From DASTPP01 sp035762175 (GTDB lineage: Bacteria; Myxococcota_A; Polyangia; Polyangiales; Polyangiaceae), in contig DASTPP010000100.1 in the NCBI GenBank assembly GCA_035762175.1, positions 1 through 64,000 on the forward strand: DNA of 64,000 nucleotides, written 5' to 3'. This document shows, piece by piece, positions 56,639-64,000 of the stretch. Under the pieces are notes generated by a model that saw only the letters and a program-made list of their open reading frames with translations, had not been told where the DNA came from and searched no databases. Within the stretch, counting starts at the first letter, position 1. The number at the start of each line of letters is the position of its first letter. The position numbers and the translations under genes are program-made.

Positions 56639-58432
56639 TCAATCGGCGACCGGCACCACCGCGCCCTCGCTCGCGGCGGGGGCGGTCAGGCCGAGCAGCT
56701 GGCTCAGGGTGGGGGCGACGTCGACCATCTCGCGCACGCCGTAGCGCCCGGGCCGGACGCCGGGGCCCGAGAGCAAGACGGGCACCTCGGAGTCGTAGCG
56801 GTAGAAGGTGCCGTGCGTCGAGCCGACGTCTTTCTCGCCGTACTTGCCCCAGAAGTAGAAGGGCAATGTCCACAAGACGACGTCGCCGCCGCGGGGCGCG
56901 TGGTACGAGCGCAAGATCGAGAGCCCGAGCGGCGTCTGGGGCACGGCCCCGTGCAAGAGCTGCGTGCGGGTGAAGTAGCCGCCGAAGCCCTTGAGGCTCG
57001 CGGCGGCCTGGCCGGCGACCTGCTCGACCTCGTGCGGGTCGAGCTTCTTGGCGGCGATGGCCGCGCGGTTCAGAAAGACGTGGGGGTCTTCGAGGGCGAC
57101 GACCCACTTGTCGCCCGCGGCCTTCTCGCCGCCCTCCTTCGGGGCCGCGCCCTTGGGCGGGGCCTTGGCCCCGGCGCCCGGGGGGCCGAAGCGGGCGACG
57201 AGCGCGGCCTCGACGGCGTCGCCGATGGTCTTTTTCTTGATGCGCCCGGCCTCGAAGCCGAGCGCGGCCATCTGCTCGGGCACGGGCGTCGCGCCGTGGT
57301 CGGCGGTGACGAGGGTGAGCACGTTCTGCGGGCCGAGCCGGGCGTAGAGCCAGTCGAGGAAGGCGCCGAGCTGCCGGTCGAGGCGCACGACGAGATCTTC
57401 GACCTCCTGGCTCGAAGGCCCGAAGGTGTGCCCCGCCAGATCGATGGCCGAGAGCGAGATGGCGAGCAGGTCGACGGCGTCGCGGCCGCCGAGCTGCTCG
57501 TTCTCGACCGCCGCCTTGGCGAAGTCGAACTCGAGATCGTTGGCGAAGGGCGTCTGGGTGAAGGCCTCGTAGTAGTCGGCGCCGGGGGCCTGCAGCTTGC
57601 CCGTCACCTTGTGGGGGAAGGTCTTGCCGAGCCCCTTCGAGTCGCCCTCGGCCTTGGCGTCGTCGGGGCCGGCGAGGACGTAGGCGGCCTCGGGCAGCGC
57701 GCGGTCCCAGGTTTTGCCGAAGGAGGCGTCGGCGAGCTTCTTCGCGTTCCAGCCGACGACCCAGTTGGGCAAGACCGACGCGTAATAGGTCGAGGTCGTC
57801 ATCTCGCCCGTGTCGTCGTTCATGAAGTAGGCCTTGCCGAGCCGGCCCCCGAGCAAGATGGCGCCCCGGCCCTTGGTCGCGATCGCGACCGTGCGCGACC
57901 GGCCGGCGCTCGCGAGCGAGAGCTCGTCGCCGAGCGTCGAGCCGACGAAGTTGCGCGGCGAGACGTCGTTGTCGGGGTCGGTCTTCTTGACGCCGATGAT
58001 CTCGGCCTCGGCGTCGAAGACCATGGCCTCCGAGCGCTGCGACTGGGCGTTGTAGAACTTGTTGGCCGCGATGCCGTTGACGTACGGGTAGCTGCCCGAC
58101 AAGACGAGGGCGTGCCCCGGCCCGGTGTAGGTCGCGTAGTGGCCGTAGTGCCCCGTCCAGGCCGCGCCCGAGCGGGCGAGCCGGCGGAAGCCCGCGTCGC
58201 CGAAGTGCGGCTCGAAGCGCGTCAGGTAGTCGGCGCGAAACTGGTCGATGACGACGACCACGACGAGCTTCGGCCGCGCGGCCGCGCCCGCCGGGGGCCC
58301 GGCCTGGGCGCCCGCCGCCGAGCCCGCGCCCGGGGCCGCGCCCGGCGCGCCCGCGTCGCGGCAGCCCGCCGCCGCGGCGAGCCCGAGCCCCATCGAAACA
58401 ACGACGCCCCGGTACCGGCCGATGCCCGCCAT
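56639..58432 (-). CDS. PafA-like alkaline phosphatase lipoprotein
   Basis: 597 residues from the ATG at 58432. A TTG at 58456 is an alternative. Lipobox AAAGC (Cys24). Alkaline-phosphatase-superfamily metal sites: VVVVVIDQFRADYL with Asp63, nucleophile Thr103 in YATYTGPGHA, LAGHTFGP (Asp/His pair) and VTADHG. Thr in place of Ser as nucleophile and the TGPGHA context fit PafA/SPAP phosphomonoesterases, which release phosphate from organic esters in the periplasm. A 45-residue Lys/Gly/Pro insert lies in the middle. The start is 20 bases after the stop of the substrate-binding/OmpA fusion, so they form an operon. Confidence 0.87.
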   Translation of the reverse strand: MAGIGRYRGVVVSMGLGLAAAAGCRDAGAPGAAPGAGSAAGAQAGPPAGAAARPKLVVVVVIDQFRADYLTRFEPHFGDAGFRRLARSGAAWTGHYGHYATYTGPGHALVLSGSYPYVNGIAANKFYNAQSQRSEAMVFDAEAEIIGVKKTDPDNDVSPRNFVGSTLGDELSLASAGRSRTVAIATKGRGAILLGGRLGKAYFMNDDTGEMTTSTYYASVLPNWVVGWNAKKLADASFGKTWDRALPEAAYVLAGPDDAKAEGDSKGLGKTFPHKVTGKLQAPGADYYEAFTQTPFANDLEFDFAKAAVENEQLGGRDAVDLLAISLSAIDLAGHTFGPSSQEVEDLVVRLDRQLGAFLDWLYARLGPQNVLTLVTADHGATPVPEQMAALGFEAGRIKKKTIGDAVEAALVARFGPPGAGAKAPPKGAAPKEGGEKAAGDKWVVALEDPHVFLNRAAIAAKKLDPHEVEQVAGQAAASLKGFGGYFTRTQLLHGAVPQTPLGLSILRSYHAPRGGDVVLWTLPFYFWGKYGEKDVGSTHGTFYRYDSEVPVLLSGPGVRPGRYGVREMVDVAPTLSQLLGLTAPAASEGAVVPVAD

Positions 58433-58452
58433 GGTCGCGCCCCGCTCTCTCG

Positions 58453-59982
58453 TCAAAGGTTCGGAATGATCTGGAAGTCGGTCCGGCGGTTCTGCTCGCG
58501 CCCCTCTTCGGTGGCGTTGTCGCCGACGGGCTTGTCGGGGCCGTTGCCGACCGAGACGAAGCGGCCCTTGTCGAAGCGGTGCCGGGTCACCAGGTACTCG
58601 ACGAGGGCGTCGGCCCTCCGCTTCGAGAGCCCGACGTTGGCCTCGCGCCCGCCCTTGTTGTCGGTGTTGCCCTCGACCCGCACGTAGGCGTTGCCGAACT
58701 CGGCCACCGTCTGCGCGAACCCGTCGACCACCTTCTTGGCGTTCGGGTCGAGCTTGTCGCTGCCCGTCGGAAAGTACACGCTGACGCTCTTGGTGAGCAG
58801 CGGCGCGGTCTCCTTCTTGGGGCCGCCTTCGAAGCGGAAGTTCTCGACCACCTGCTCCTGCGCGTGCTCCTTCGAGAGGGCCTCGAGCGCCTTGAGCCAG
58901 CGGGTCGGGGCCGCCGGCGCCGCCGCCTTGATGACCCCCTCCGACTGCCAGACCCGCGAGGCGCCCTCGAAGAGCGTGACGTAGGGCGCGTCTTCGCGCT
59001 CGAGGCCGAAGAAGACGCGGTTGTCGGCGAAGGTCGTCGGCTTGATCTTGGCGAGCACGCCGCGCGTCTCGTCGTCGGTCTGCTTGAACGCCTTGGCCAC
59101 CGTCGCGACCGACCCGCCCGGGTCCTTCTCGATCTGCTTGACCCCCTCGAGCCAGGCCCGCACGAGCTTGGTCACGTCGCCCTCGCGCTTGGCCAAGAAG
59201 TCGGCCCGGGCGAAGAGCACGTCGGCGATGAGGTTGGTCGCGGTCGCGGTGCTCACCAAGACCCGCCCCTTGCCGGCCGCGGCCGCCTGCGAGAGGTGCG
59301 GCTCCCAGATGGCCACCGCGTCGACCTCGCCCCGCTGGAACATCTCGCCCGCCTGCGGCGTCTTCGTCGCGAAGACGACGTTCGACTTGACCTTGTCGAC
59401 CTCGGCCTGGCTGAGGTTCGACTTCTTCAAGAGGTCGATGAGAAAGTAGTGCGTCGGCGTGTTGCGCGTCGTCGCGATCTTCGCGTCCTTCAGGCCCTCG
59501 ATCGACTTGATCGTCGGCTTCGAGACGATGCCGAGGTTGCCGCGGCTCCAGTCGGCCATCATGAAGGCCTTCAGCTCGACGCCCTTCTCCTTGTAGACGG
59601 GCACCAGGTTGGCGAAGTAGTCGAGGCTCAAGAGCATCACGTCGACCTCGCCCTCGTCGAAGGCCTGCAGCCGCTCTTTCGAGCCGCGAATGAGCTTGAT
59701 CTCGACGTCGAGCCCGGCCTCGCTGAACTTCGAGCGCGGCCCCGGCGTCGCGCCGTCGTTGGCCACGACGCCCGGGTAGGCGCCGCCGAAGTCGTTGACC
59801 CCGACGACGATGCGCTTGCCGTCGCGGGGCGCGGCCGGCTTCGGCGCCGCCCCGCTCTCGTCGGGCTTGGCGGTGGCCGCCGGGCCCCGGTCGCCCTTGC
59901 CGTAGAGCGTGAACAAAATGTAGCCCGCCGCGGCGAGCACGACGAGCGCGATGAACACCTTCGAAAGCCGCGTGAGTCTCAT
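58453..59982 (-). CDS. Substrate-binding protein fused to an OmpA peptidoglycan-binding domain
   Basis: 509 residues. An uncleaved-looking N-terminal anchor (KVFIALVVLAAAGYILFTLYG) precedes a type-2 periplasmic binding domain at about 56-340 of the NMT1/SsuA type: VGVNDFGGAYPGVV, LIRGSKERLQAFDEGEVDVM, LGIVSKPTIKSIEGLK, IATTRNTPTHYFL, EMFQRGEVDAVAIWEP. A helical region follows, then an OmpA C-terminal domain (385-509): VYFPTGSDKL, VRVEGNTDN, LSKRRADALVEYL, QNRRTDFQI. No ABC permease or ATPase genes are adjacent. The fusion would hold a solute sensor between inner membrane and cell wall. It is co-directional with the phosphatase gene. Confidence 0.85.
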   Translation of the reverse strand: MRLTRLSKVFIALVVLAAAGYILFTLYGKGDRGPAATAKPDESGAAPKPAAPRDGKRIVVGVNDFGGAYPGVVANDGATPGPRSKFSEAGLDVEIKLIRGSKERLQAFDEGEVDVMLLSLDYFANLVPVYKEKGVELKAFMMADWSRGNLGIVSKPTIKSIEGLKDAKIATTRNTPTHYFLIDLLKKSNLSQAEVDKVKSNVVFATKTPQAGEMFQRGEVDAVAIWEPHLSQAAAAGKGRVLVSTATATNLIADVLFARADFLAKREGDVTKLVRAWLEGVKQIEKDPGGSVATVAKAFKQTDDETRGVLAKIKPTTFADNRVFFGLEREDAPYVTLFEGASRVWQSEGVIKAAAPAAPTRWLKALEALSKEHAQEQVVENFRFEGGPKKETAPLLTKSVSVYFPTGSDKLDPNAKKVVDGFAQTVAEFGNAYVRVEGNTDNKGGREANVGLSKRRADALVEYLVTRHRFDKGRFVSVGNGPDKPVGDNATEEGREQNRRTDFQIIPNL

Positions 59983-60074
59983 GGTGATTGCACCCCTGAG
60001 GTAGGCAGCGCGACCGCGGCGGACAAGCGGGCCGAGGGCGCTACGCCCGTCGAAGCGAGCGATGTTGCACCGAT

Positions 60075-60131
60075 GTCACGCGGCTTCGCAACGGCGTTGC
60101 GCCGGCGTCACGCGGCTTCGCGACGGCGTTC
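60075..60131. repeat. Direct repeat, 32-bp period
   Basis: GTCACGCGGCTTCGC(A/G)ACGG plus CGTT occurs at 60075 and 60107 with one mismatch, upstream of the substrate-binding/OmpA gene. It could be a doubled binding site. The surrounding gap 59983-60268 holds no gene. Confidence 0.4.
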
Positions 60132-60268
60132 GGGCGCCGGGCCGCGCGTCGCGCGGGCGCAGAAAATTCCGCCGGCGGGGCGGTTGCGCTCTGCGTCACG
60201 GGAGCCGAGCGTGACGATCGGCGCGGCGTGCCGGGGGGCGCGCGCCGCCGAAGGCGAACCGGTTCGGG

Positions 60269-61669
60269 TCAGGCGGCCGCGGCCTCGCGCCGCCTCTTCG
60301 CCCGCCCTCGGGCGTAGACCGCGGCGCCGGCGACGAGCTGCAGGGCGCTCAGGCCCACGACCTTCGCGACGGCGAGCGCGGGGCGGGGCTCGCCTTCGGG
60401 GGGCAGGAGCGAGAGGACGATCGCGGCGAGCGTGGTGGCCACGCCGAGGGCGGCGAGGGCGACGGCCCCCGGGCGCCCGCCGGGCACGCGCACGGCCGAG
60501 GGGCCGGCGGGCTCGCGCTGCACGCGCACGAGGGCGGCGAACAGAAAGAGGTACGGCACCATGTACGTGATGACGCCGGTGCTCACGATGATGTCGTAGG
60601 CGCCTTTGACGCTCGAGCCCGCCTGGCTGAAGAGCACGAAGAGAACGCCGAGCGCCGCCTGCGTCAGCAGGGCGACGACGGGCGCGCCCGTGCGCGGGTG
60701 CGTCCGGCCGAAGGCGGGCGGTAGGTAGCGGTCGAGGCCGGCGACGAAGGGCAGGCGGGCCGTGGCGGCGAGCCAGGCGCCGACGCCGCCCAGGCAGCCC
60801 ACGGCGACGAGCAGGGCGACGGCGGGGCTCGCCCAGGGGGCCCCCGCCCGGCGGGCGCCCGCGTCGATGGCTTGCATGAAGCCGCCGAGCGAGCTGAGCT
60901 CGGCGGGGGGCAGCATCACGAGCGCGGCGGCGGTGCCGGCGACGTAGCTGAGGGCGATGATGGCGCCGGCGGCGACGAGGGCCCGCGGCACGTTGCGCCG
61001 GGCGTCACGAATTTCGTCGCCGAGCAGCGAGGCCGACTCGCAGCCGCCGAAGGCGTAGACGATGGCGGCGGCGAAGACGAGGTCGGCGAGGCGCGCTCGC
61101 GGGGCGAGGGCCGAGGCGCCGAAGGCCGTGACGCTGCCGGCGCGGGCGCCCGAGGCGAGCGCGAGGCCGAAGAGGGCGGCGATCGGCAGCCAGGTGCCGA
61201 GCGCGCCGGCGTTGTGCAGCCAGGTGCCGATCCGCAGGCCCGCCGCGTTCATCGCCGTCGCGAGGGCGAGCCCCGCGAGCGAGAAGGCGACGAAGTAGCC
61301 GGGGCTCTCGGCGAGGCCCGCCCGGGGCCCCGGGCCGGCGTAGAGCGCGGCCTCGGCGCCGAAGTACAAGACGCCGGGGAAGTACGCGAGGTTGCTCGCC
61401 CAGTACGACCAGCCCGCCAGAAAGCCCGCGAAGTCGCCGAAGGCGTGCTTGGTCCAGAGGTAGAGCCCGCCCTCGCCCGGCAGCCGCGACGAGAGCTCGA
61501 CGACCGAGAGCGCGAGCGGCAGGTAAAAGAGCGCGAAGGCGCCGAGCCAGACGGCGAGCGCGGCGGGGCCGGCGGCCGCGGCGGTGGCGACCCAGCGCAG
61601 GCTGATGCCGGTGACGATGTAGAAGAGGACGAGGTCGGCGGGGCCGAGTCGGCGGCGCGCGCCGCTCAA
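60269..61669 (-). CDS. APC-family amino acid/amine permease
   Basis: 466 residues from a TTG at 61669 overlapping the Rieske stop (TTGA), so coupled to it. About twelve membrane segments. The first has the APC form (LVLFYIVTGISLRWVATAAAAG), then SSRLPGEGGLYLWTKHAFGDFAGFLAGWSYW, the consensus motif of amino acid permeases, and FAAAIVYAFGGCESASLLGDEIRDARRN with the conserved Glu. It probably imports the amine or amino acid that the upstream oxygenase acts on. Confidence 0.85.
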   Translation of the reverse strand: MSGARRRLGPADLVLFYIVTGISLRWVATAAAAGPAALAVWLGAFALFYLPLALSVVELSSRLPGEGGLYLWTKHAFGDFAGFLAGWSYWASNLAYFPGVLYFGAEAALYAGPGPRAGLAESPGYFVAFSLAGLALATAMNAAGLRIGTWLHNAGALGTWLPIAALFGLALASGARAGSVTAFGASALAPRARLADLVFAAAIVYAFGGCESASLLGDEIRDARRNVPRALVAAGAIIALSYVAGTAAALVMLPPAELSSLGGFMQAIDAGARRAGAPWASPAVALLVAVGCLGGVGAWLAATARLPFVAGLDRYLPPAFGRTHPRTGAPVVALLTQAALGVLFVLFSQAGSSVKGAYDIIVSTGVITYMVPYLFLFAALVRVQREPAGPSAVRVPGGRPGAVALAALGVATTLAAIVLSLLPPEGEPRPALAVAKVVGLSALQLVAGAAVYARGRAKRRREAAAA

Positions 61670-62793
61670 GGGGCCGCGCGGCCCATCGCCCGCAGGTACT
61701 CGCGGTCCCAGGCGGCCGTCACGCTCTCGCGCGGCGAGTAGGGGCCCGGCCGGTAGGCGCGCGACGAGACGCCCGCCTGGCTGAGCTCGCAGAGGCGCCA
61801 GTCTTGCCGGTTGACCTCGTCCCAGAAGCTTGCCGCGTCGTCGGGGTCGAAGCCCGGGCGCTCGCCCGCCTCGGGGTGGAAGAGCCACTCGCAGGTGACG
61901 AGCGTGCGCGCGGGCGAGACCGGCCGGAGGCGGTGCACCATGACGTAGTCGGGGTGCAGGCTGAGCAGCATGTTGGGGAAGATCGAGTAGTAATAAACTC
62001 GGTTCATGTCCTCGGCGGGCAGCGCGCCGACCGGGGGGCCGGCCGGCCGGCCGCTCCGCGTCAGGCTCTCGACGCCGGGGCTCAAGAGCATGTGGCCGCC
62101 GAGAAAGGGGCCCTCGACGAGATCGTTCTCGCCGCTCTGGTAGGGCGAGAGGCGGGCGAGCTCGGGGTGGGCCCGCGGGCAGTGCAGGCATTCGCAATAG
62201 TTTTCGAAGACGAGCTTCCAGTTGGCCGCGACGTCGTACTCGACCCGCCGCGCGGCCTCGAGCGACGGCAGGCGAAAGCGCTCGAAGCGGCCGGCGAGGG
62301 GGGCGAACGCGCGCTCGAAGGGCTCGGGCCGCTCGGCGGCGGAGGCAAAGAGGAAGCCCTCCCACTCGGCGAGGGCGGCGGGGTGGAGGGGGTAGTCGCG
62401 CCGGTCGAAGCCGGCGACGGCGTTCATGTGCGGGGCGCCGAGCAGCGCGCCGTCGAGCGCGTACGTCCAGGCGTGGTAGGGGCACTGAATCGTCTCGCCG
62501 AAGCGCCCGCGCTCGGCCTCGCAAAGGCGGGTGCCGCGGTGGCGGCAGACGTTGTAGAAGGCGCGCGCCTCGCCGCCGCGGTCGCGCAGCACGATGAGGC
62601 TCTCGCCGCCGACCTCGCCGAGCACGTACTCGCCGGGCGCTTTGAGATCGCGCCCGCGCCCGACCAGCACCCAGTGCCGCCCGAAGAGGGTCTTCTGCTC
62701 TTCGGCGAAGAGCTCGGCCGAGGTGTAGTAGGCGCCGGGCAGGGTAAGTGCGCCCTGGCGGTACGTGTCGGTCGTCTTGACGAAGTCGGCCAT
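61666..62793 (-). CDS. Rieske ring-hydroxylating-type oxygenase, alpha subunit
   Basis: 375 residues. The ATG at 62793 has GGGAGGG seven bases upstream. Rieske 2Fe-2S ligands: Cys83-x-His85 (NVCRHRG) and Cys104-x2-His107 (CPYHAW). The mononuclear iron site includes His204 and His209 (NYCECLHCPRAHPE). The pattern fits the subgroup that contains glycine-betaine/carnitine monooxygenases (GbcA/CntA-like), which act on quaternary amines, as well as aromatic dioxygenases. No reductase or ferredoxin gene is adjacent. Coupling to an amine-type permease favours an amine or amino-acid-like substrate, an inference from context. Confidence 0.85.
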   Translation of the reverse strand: MADFVKTTDTYRQGALTLPGAYYTSAELFAEEQKTLFGRHWVLVGRGRDLKAPGEYVLGEVGGESLIVLRDRGGEARAFYNVCRHRGTRLCEAERGRFGETIQCPYHAWTYALDGALLGAPHMNAVAGFDRRDYPLHPAALAEWEGFLFASAAERPEPFERAFAPLAGRFERFRLPSLEAARRVEYDVAANWKLVFENYCECLHCPRAHPELARLSPYQSGENDLVEGPFLGGHMLLSPGVESLTRSGRPAGPPVGALPAEDMNRVYYYSIFPNMLLSLHPDYVMVHRLRPVSPARTLVTCEWLFHPEAGERPGFDPDDAASFWDEVNRQDWRLCELSQAGVSSRAYRPGPYSPRESVTAAWDREYLRAMGRAAP

Positions 62794-63024
62794 CGGCGGC
62801 CCTCCCGGGGGCCCGCGCGGGGCGGGGCGCCCACGATACAGGGAACGCCTGCGCCCGGGTACGGGGCGCTCTGCCCGCCCGGGCGGCCCCCGGGGGGCGG
62901 GGGGCGCGATCGGAAGAAGACTTGGGGCCCGCCGCCACGCCTGGGCTAAGATAAGCCCTGCCCGGGGGGCGGCGCGTCGCGGGCCACCTGGGCGGCTTAG
63001 AGGCGGCCGAGCGAGAGGTTCGAG
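62794..63024. other. Divergent promoter region
   Basis: 231 bp. TAAGAT (near 62948, inside GGGCTAAGATAAGCCC, which forms a 5-bp hairpin) with a TTGGGG 19 bases upstream could be a promoter for the plus-strand gene at 63025. Nothing else is recognised. Confidence 0.3.
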
Positions 63025-63447
63025 ATGGCGATCGAAGGGCTCTATGCGTGGGTCACTGAAGGCGAGGTCGTGGTCGGCGATGACGTACCCGACGAAGACG
63101 AGTCCTTCGCGAGCCTGGGCGTTTACCACGGCCTGCGCGAGGCGGGCCTGGTGGCGCACTTCGAGGCCCAGGGGGCGCTCACGCTGATGCGGGGCGAGCA
63201 CCTCGTGGTCATCGGGGGCCCGAAGCGGCTGCGCGGCGCGTTGCAGCTCGCCCTCTTGCAGGTCGAAGAGCTCGGCCATGCCTGCGCCCGCGAGGGCCTG
63301 CGGGAGGGCTTCTACCAGCCCGACGGCGAGTACGAGGCGGGCGAGCGCGAATGGAAGTGGCTCGAGCGAAAGCTGGGCCGGCGGCCCGCCGGGCCCGAGC
63401 GCTTCGCGTTCGCGCTGACGCTGCGCCAGGCCATCGCCGAGGGCTGA
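63025..63447 (+). CDS. Hypothetical cytoplasmic protein
   Basis: 140 residues from the ATG at 63025 with GAGAGG upstream. A strand-rich N terminus (YAWVTEGEVVVGDDVPDED, HLVVIGGPKRLRGAL) and a helical C terminus (LQLALLQVEELGHACAREGL, EWKWLERKLGRRP). No signal peptide or motif. Family unknown. Confidence 0.6.
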   Translation: MAIEGLYAWVTEGEVVVGDDVPDEDESFASLGVYHGLREAGLVAHFEAQGALTLMRGEHLVVIGGPKRLRGALQLALLQVEELGHACAREGLREGFYQPDGEYEAGEREWKWLERKLGRRPAGPERFAFALTLRQAIAEG

Positions 63448-63584
63448 CGGCGATCTGGCGGGGCGAGCGCGAGCGCGAACCGGGCCTTGGCCCGGCCGAG
63501 CGAGGCACTCATGGCGCGGGCCTTCGGACAGGCTACGTGAGCCCGAACTTGGCCGTGGGGGGCCGGGCGGGGTACGCCGCCCTC

Positions 63585-64000
63585 GTGGCCAAGCTTTACT
63601 TTCGTCACGGCACGATGAGCTCTGCCAAGACGCTGAACCTGCTGGCGGTGGCGCACAACTACCGCAGCCAGGGCAAGCGGGTCTTGCTCATCAAGCCGCG
63701 CCTCGACACGCGCTTCTCGGGCGAAGCGATCGTGTCGCGCTCGGGGCTCGAGGCGCAGGCCGATCTGCTCGTCGGCCCCGAGACGCGGCTCGAGCCCGGG
63801 CTCTTCGAGGGGCTGCACTGCGTGCTGGTCGACGAGGCGCAGTTTCTCTCGCCCGCGATCGTCGAGCAGCTGCGCCGGGTGACGCTCAGCCACAACGTGC
63901 CGGTCATCTGCTACGGCCTGCGCACCGACTTTCAGACCCGCCTCTTCGAGGGGTCGAAGCGCCTGCTCGAGCTCGCCGACAGCATCGAAGAGGTCAAGGT
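63585..64000 (+). CDS. tdk: Thymidine kinase, partial at the right edge
   Basis: The GTG at 63585 gives the expected start MAKLYFRHGTMSSAKT, with the P loop GTMSSAKT (Lys at residue 15; Ala replaces the more common Gly). A GTG at 63537 is in frame but would add 16 unconserved residues. HNYRSQGKRVLLIKPRLDTR, the catalytic Glu in VLVDEAQFL, and CYGLRTDFQTRLFEGSKRLL match type-II thymidine kinases. 138 residues are visible, and the zinc-ribbon and lasso parts lie beyond the window. It phosphorylates thymidine for salvage. Confidence 0.93.
   Translation, partial: MAKLYFRHGTMSSAKTLNLLAVAHNYRSQGKRVLLIKPRLDTRFSGEAIVSRSGLEAQADLLVGPETRLEPGLFEGLHCVLVDEAQFLSPAIVEQLRRVTLSHNVPVICYGLRTDFQTRLFEGSKRLLELADSIEEVK

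Overview
The window is very GC-rich (third codon positions are almost always G or C). It carries the accessory repertoire of a soil delta-proteobacterium-like predator or saprophyte: three Hanks-type Ser/Thr kinases, FG-GAP and UnbV secreted proteins, lipoproteins with Gly-rich linkers, WGR/repeat-companion proteins and many stand-alone receiver domains. This points to Myxococcota, most likely a Polyangiales/Sorangium-like genome. That placement is inferred from gene content, not from a marker gene. No rRNA, tRNA, transposase or phage gene was recognised.

Layout. 1-850: the 5' part of a receiver-like gene (minus strand) and a four-repeat CRISPR-like array with exact 29/32 geometry. 845-5742: a secreted FG-GAP/UnbV protein, a vanadium-haloperoxidase-like lipoprotein, a Cys-rich lipoprotein and a hypothetical protein. 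6191-8824: an AraC regulator, a doublet of long hairpins, a small lipoprotein and a repeat-bearing non-coding stretch. 8825-13196: a hydrazine-synthase-alpha-like lytic haem protein, an isochorismatase-fold hydrolase and a GlcD-like FAD oxidase. 13236-19116: a Ser/Thr kinase, a degenerate receiver, a LysR regulator divergent from an epimerase, and a bestrophin. 19484-32069: a WGR/LRR-like protein, a DUF4382-like lipoprotein, two Ser/Thr kinases, an M1 aminopeptidase lipoprotein, and an FrsA-like hydrolase facing a second AraC regulator. 32460-36525: a frameshifted haem-motif gene, a MurE-like ligase without its N-terminal domain, two lipoprotein-like proteins and a 43-bp minisatellite. 36526-38778: a receiver/histidine kinase/receiver mini-operon facing another receiver.

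The main system is 38950-52345: a compact, mostly translationally coupled operon for a group 1h (formerly group 5, high-affinity) [NiFe] hydrogenase. Small and large subunits are followed by a NifU-C-like protein, a DUF5947 protein, a fusion of a cluster-specific accessory protein with the maturation endopeptidase, then HypA, HypB, a PAS histidine kinase, HypF, HypC, HypD and HypE. The set contains the known proteins for Ni-Fe(CN)2CO centre assembly (HypA-F) plus the C-terminal protease, so the operon is self-sufficient for maturation. It should let the cell oxidise trace H2, probably during starvation. The embedded kinase suggests dedicated signalling.

52410-64000: a PAP2 phosphatase, an SDR, two coupled hypothetical proteins, a PafA-like phosphatase downstream of a substrate-binding/OmpA fusion, a Rieske oxygenase coupled to an APC permease, a small hypothetical protein and the start of thymidine kinase.

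Non-coding DNA is unusually structured. There are three separate loci with direct repeats exactly 61 bp apart, two loci with about 43-bp tandem repeats, several long inverted repeats at convergent gene ends, and coding microsatellites in hypC and hypF.
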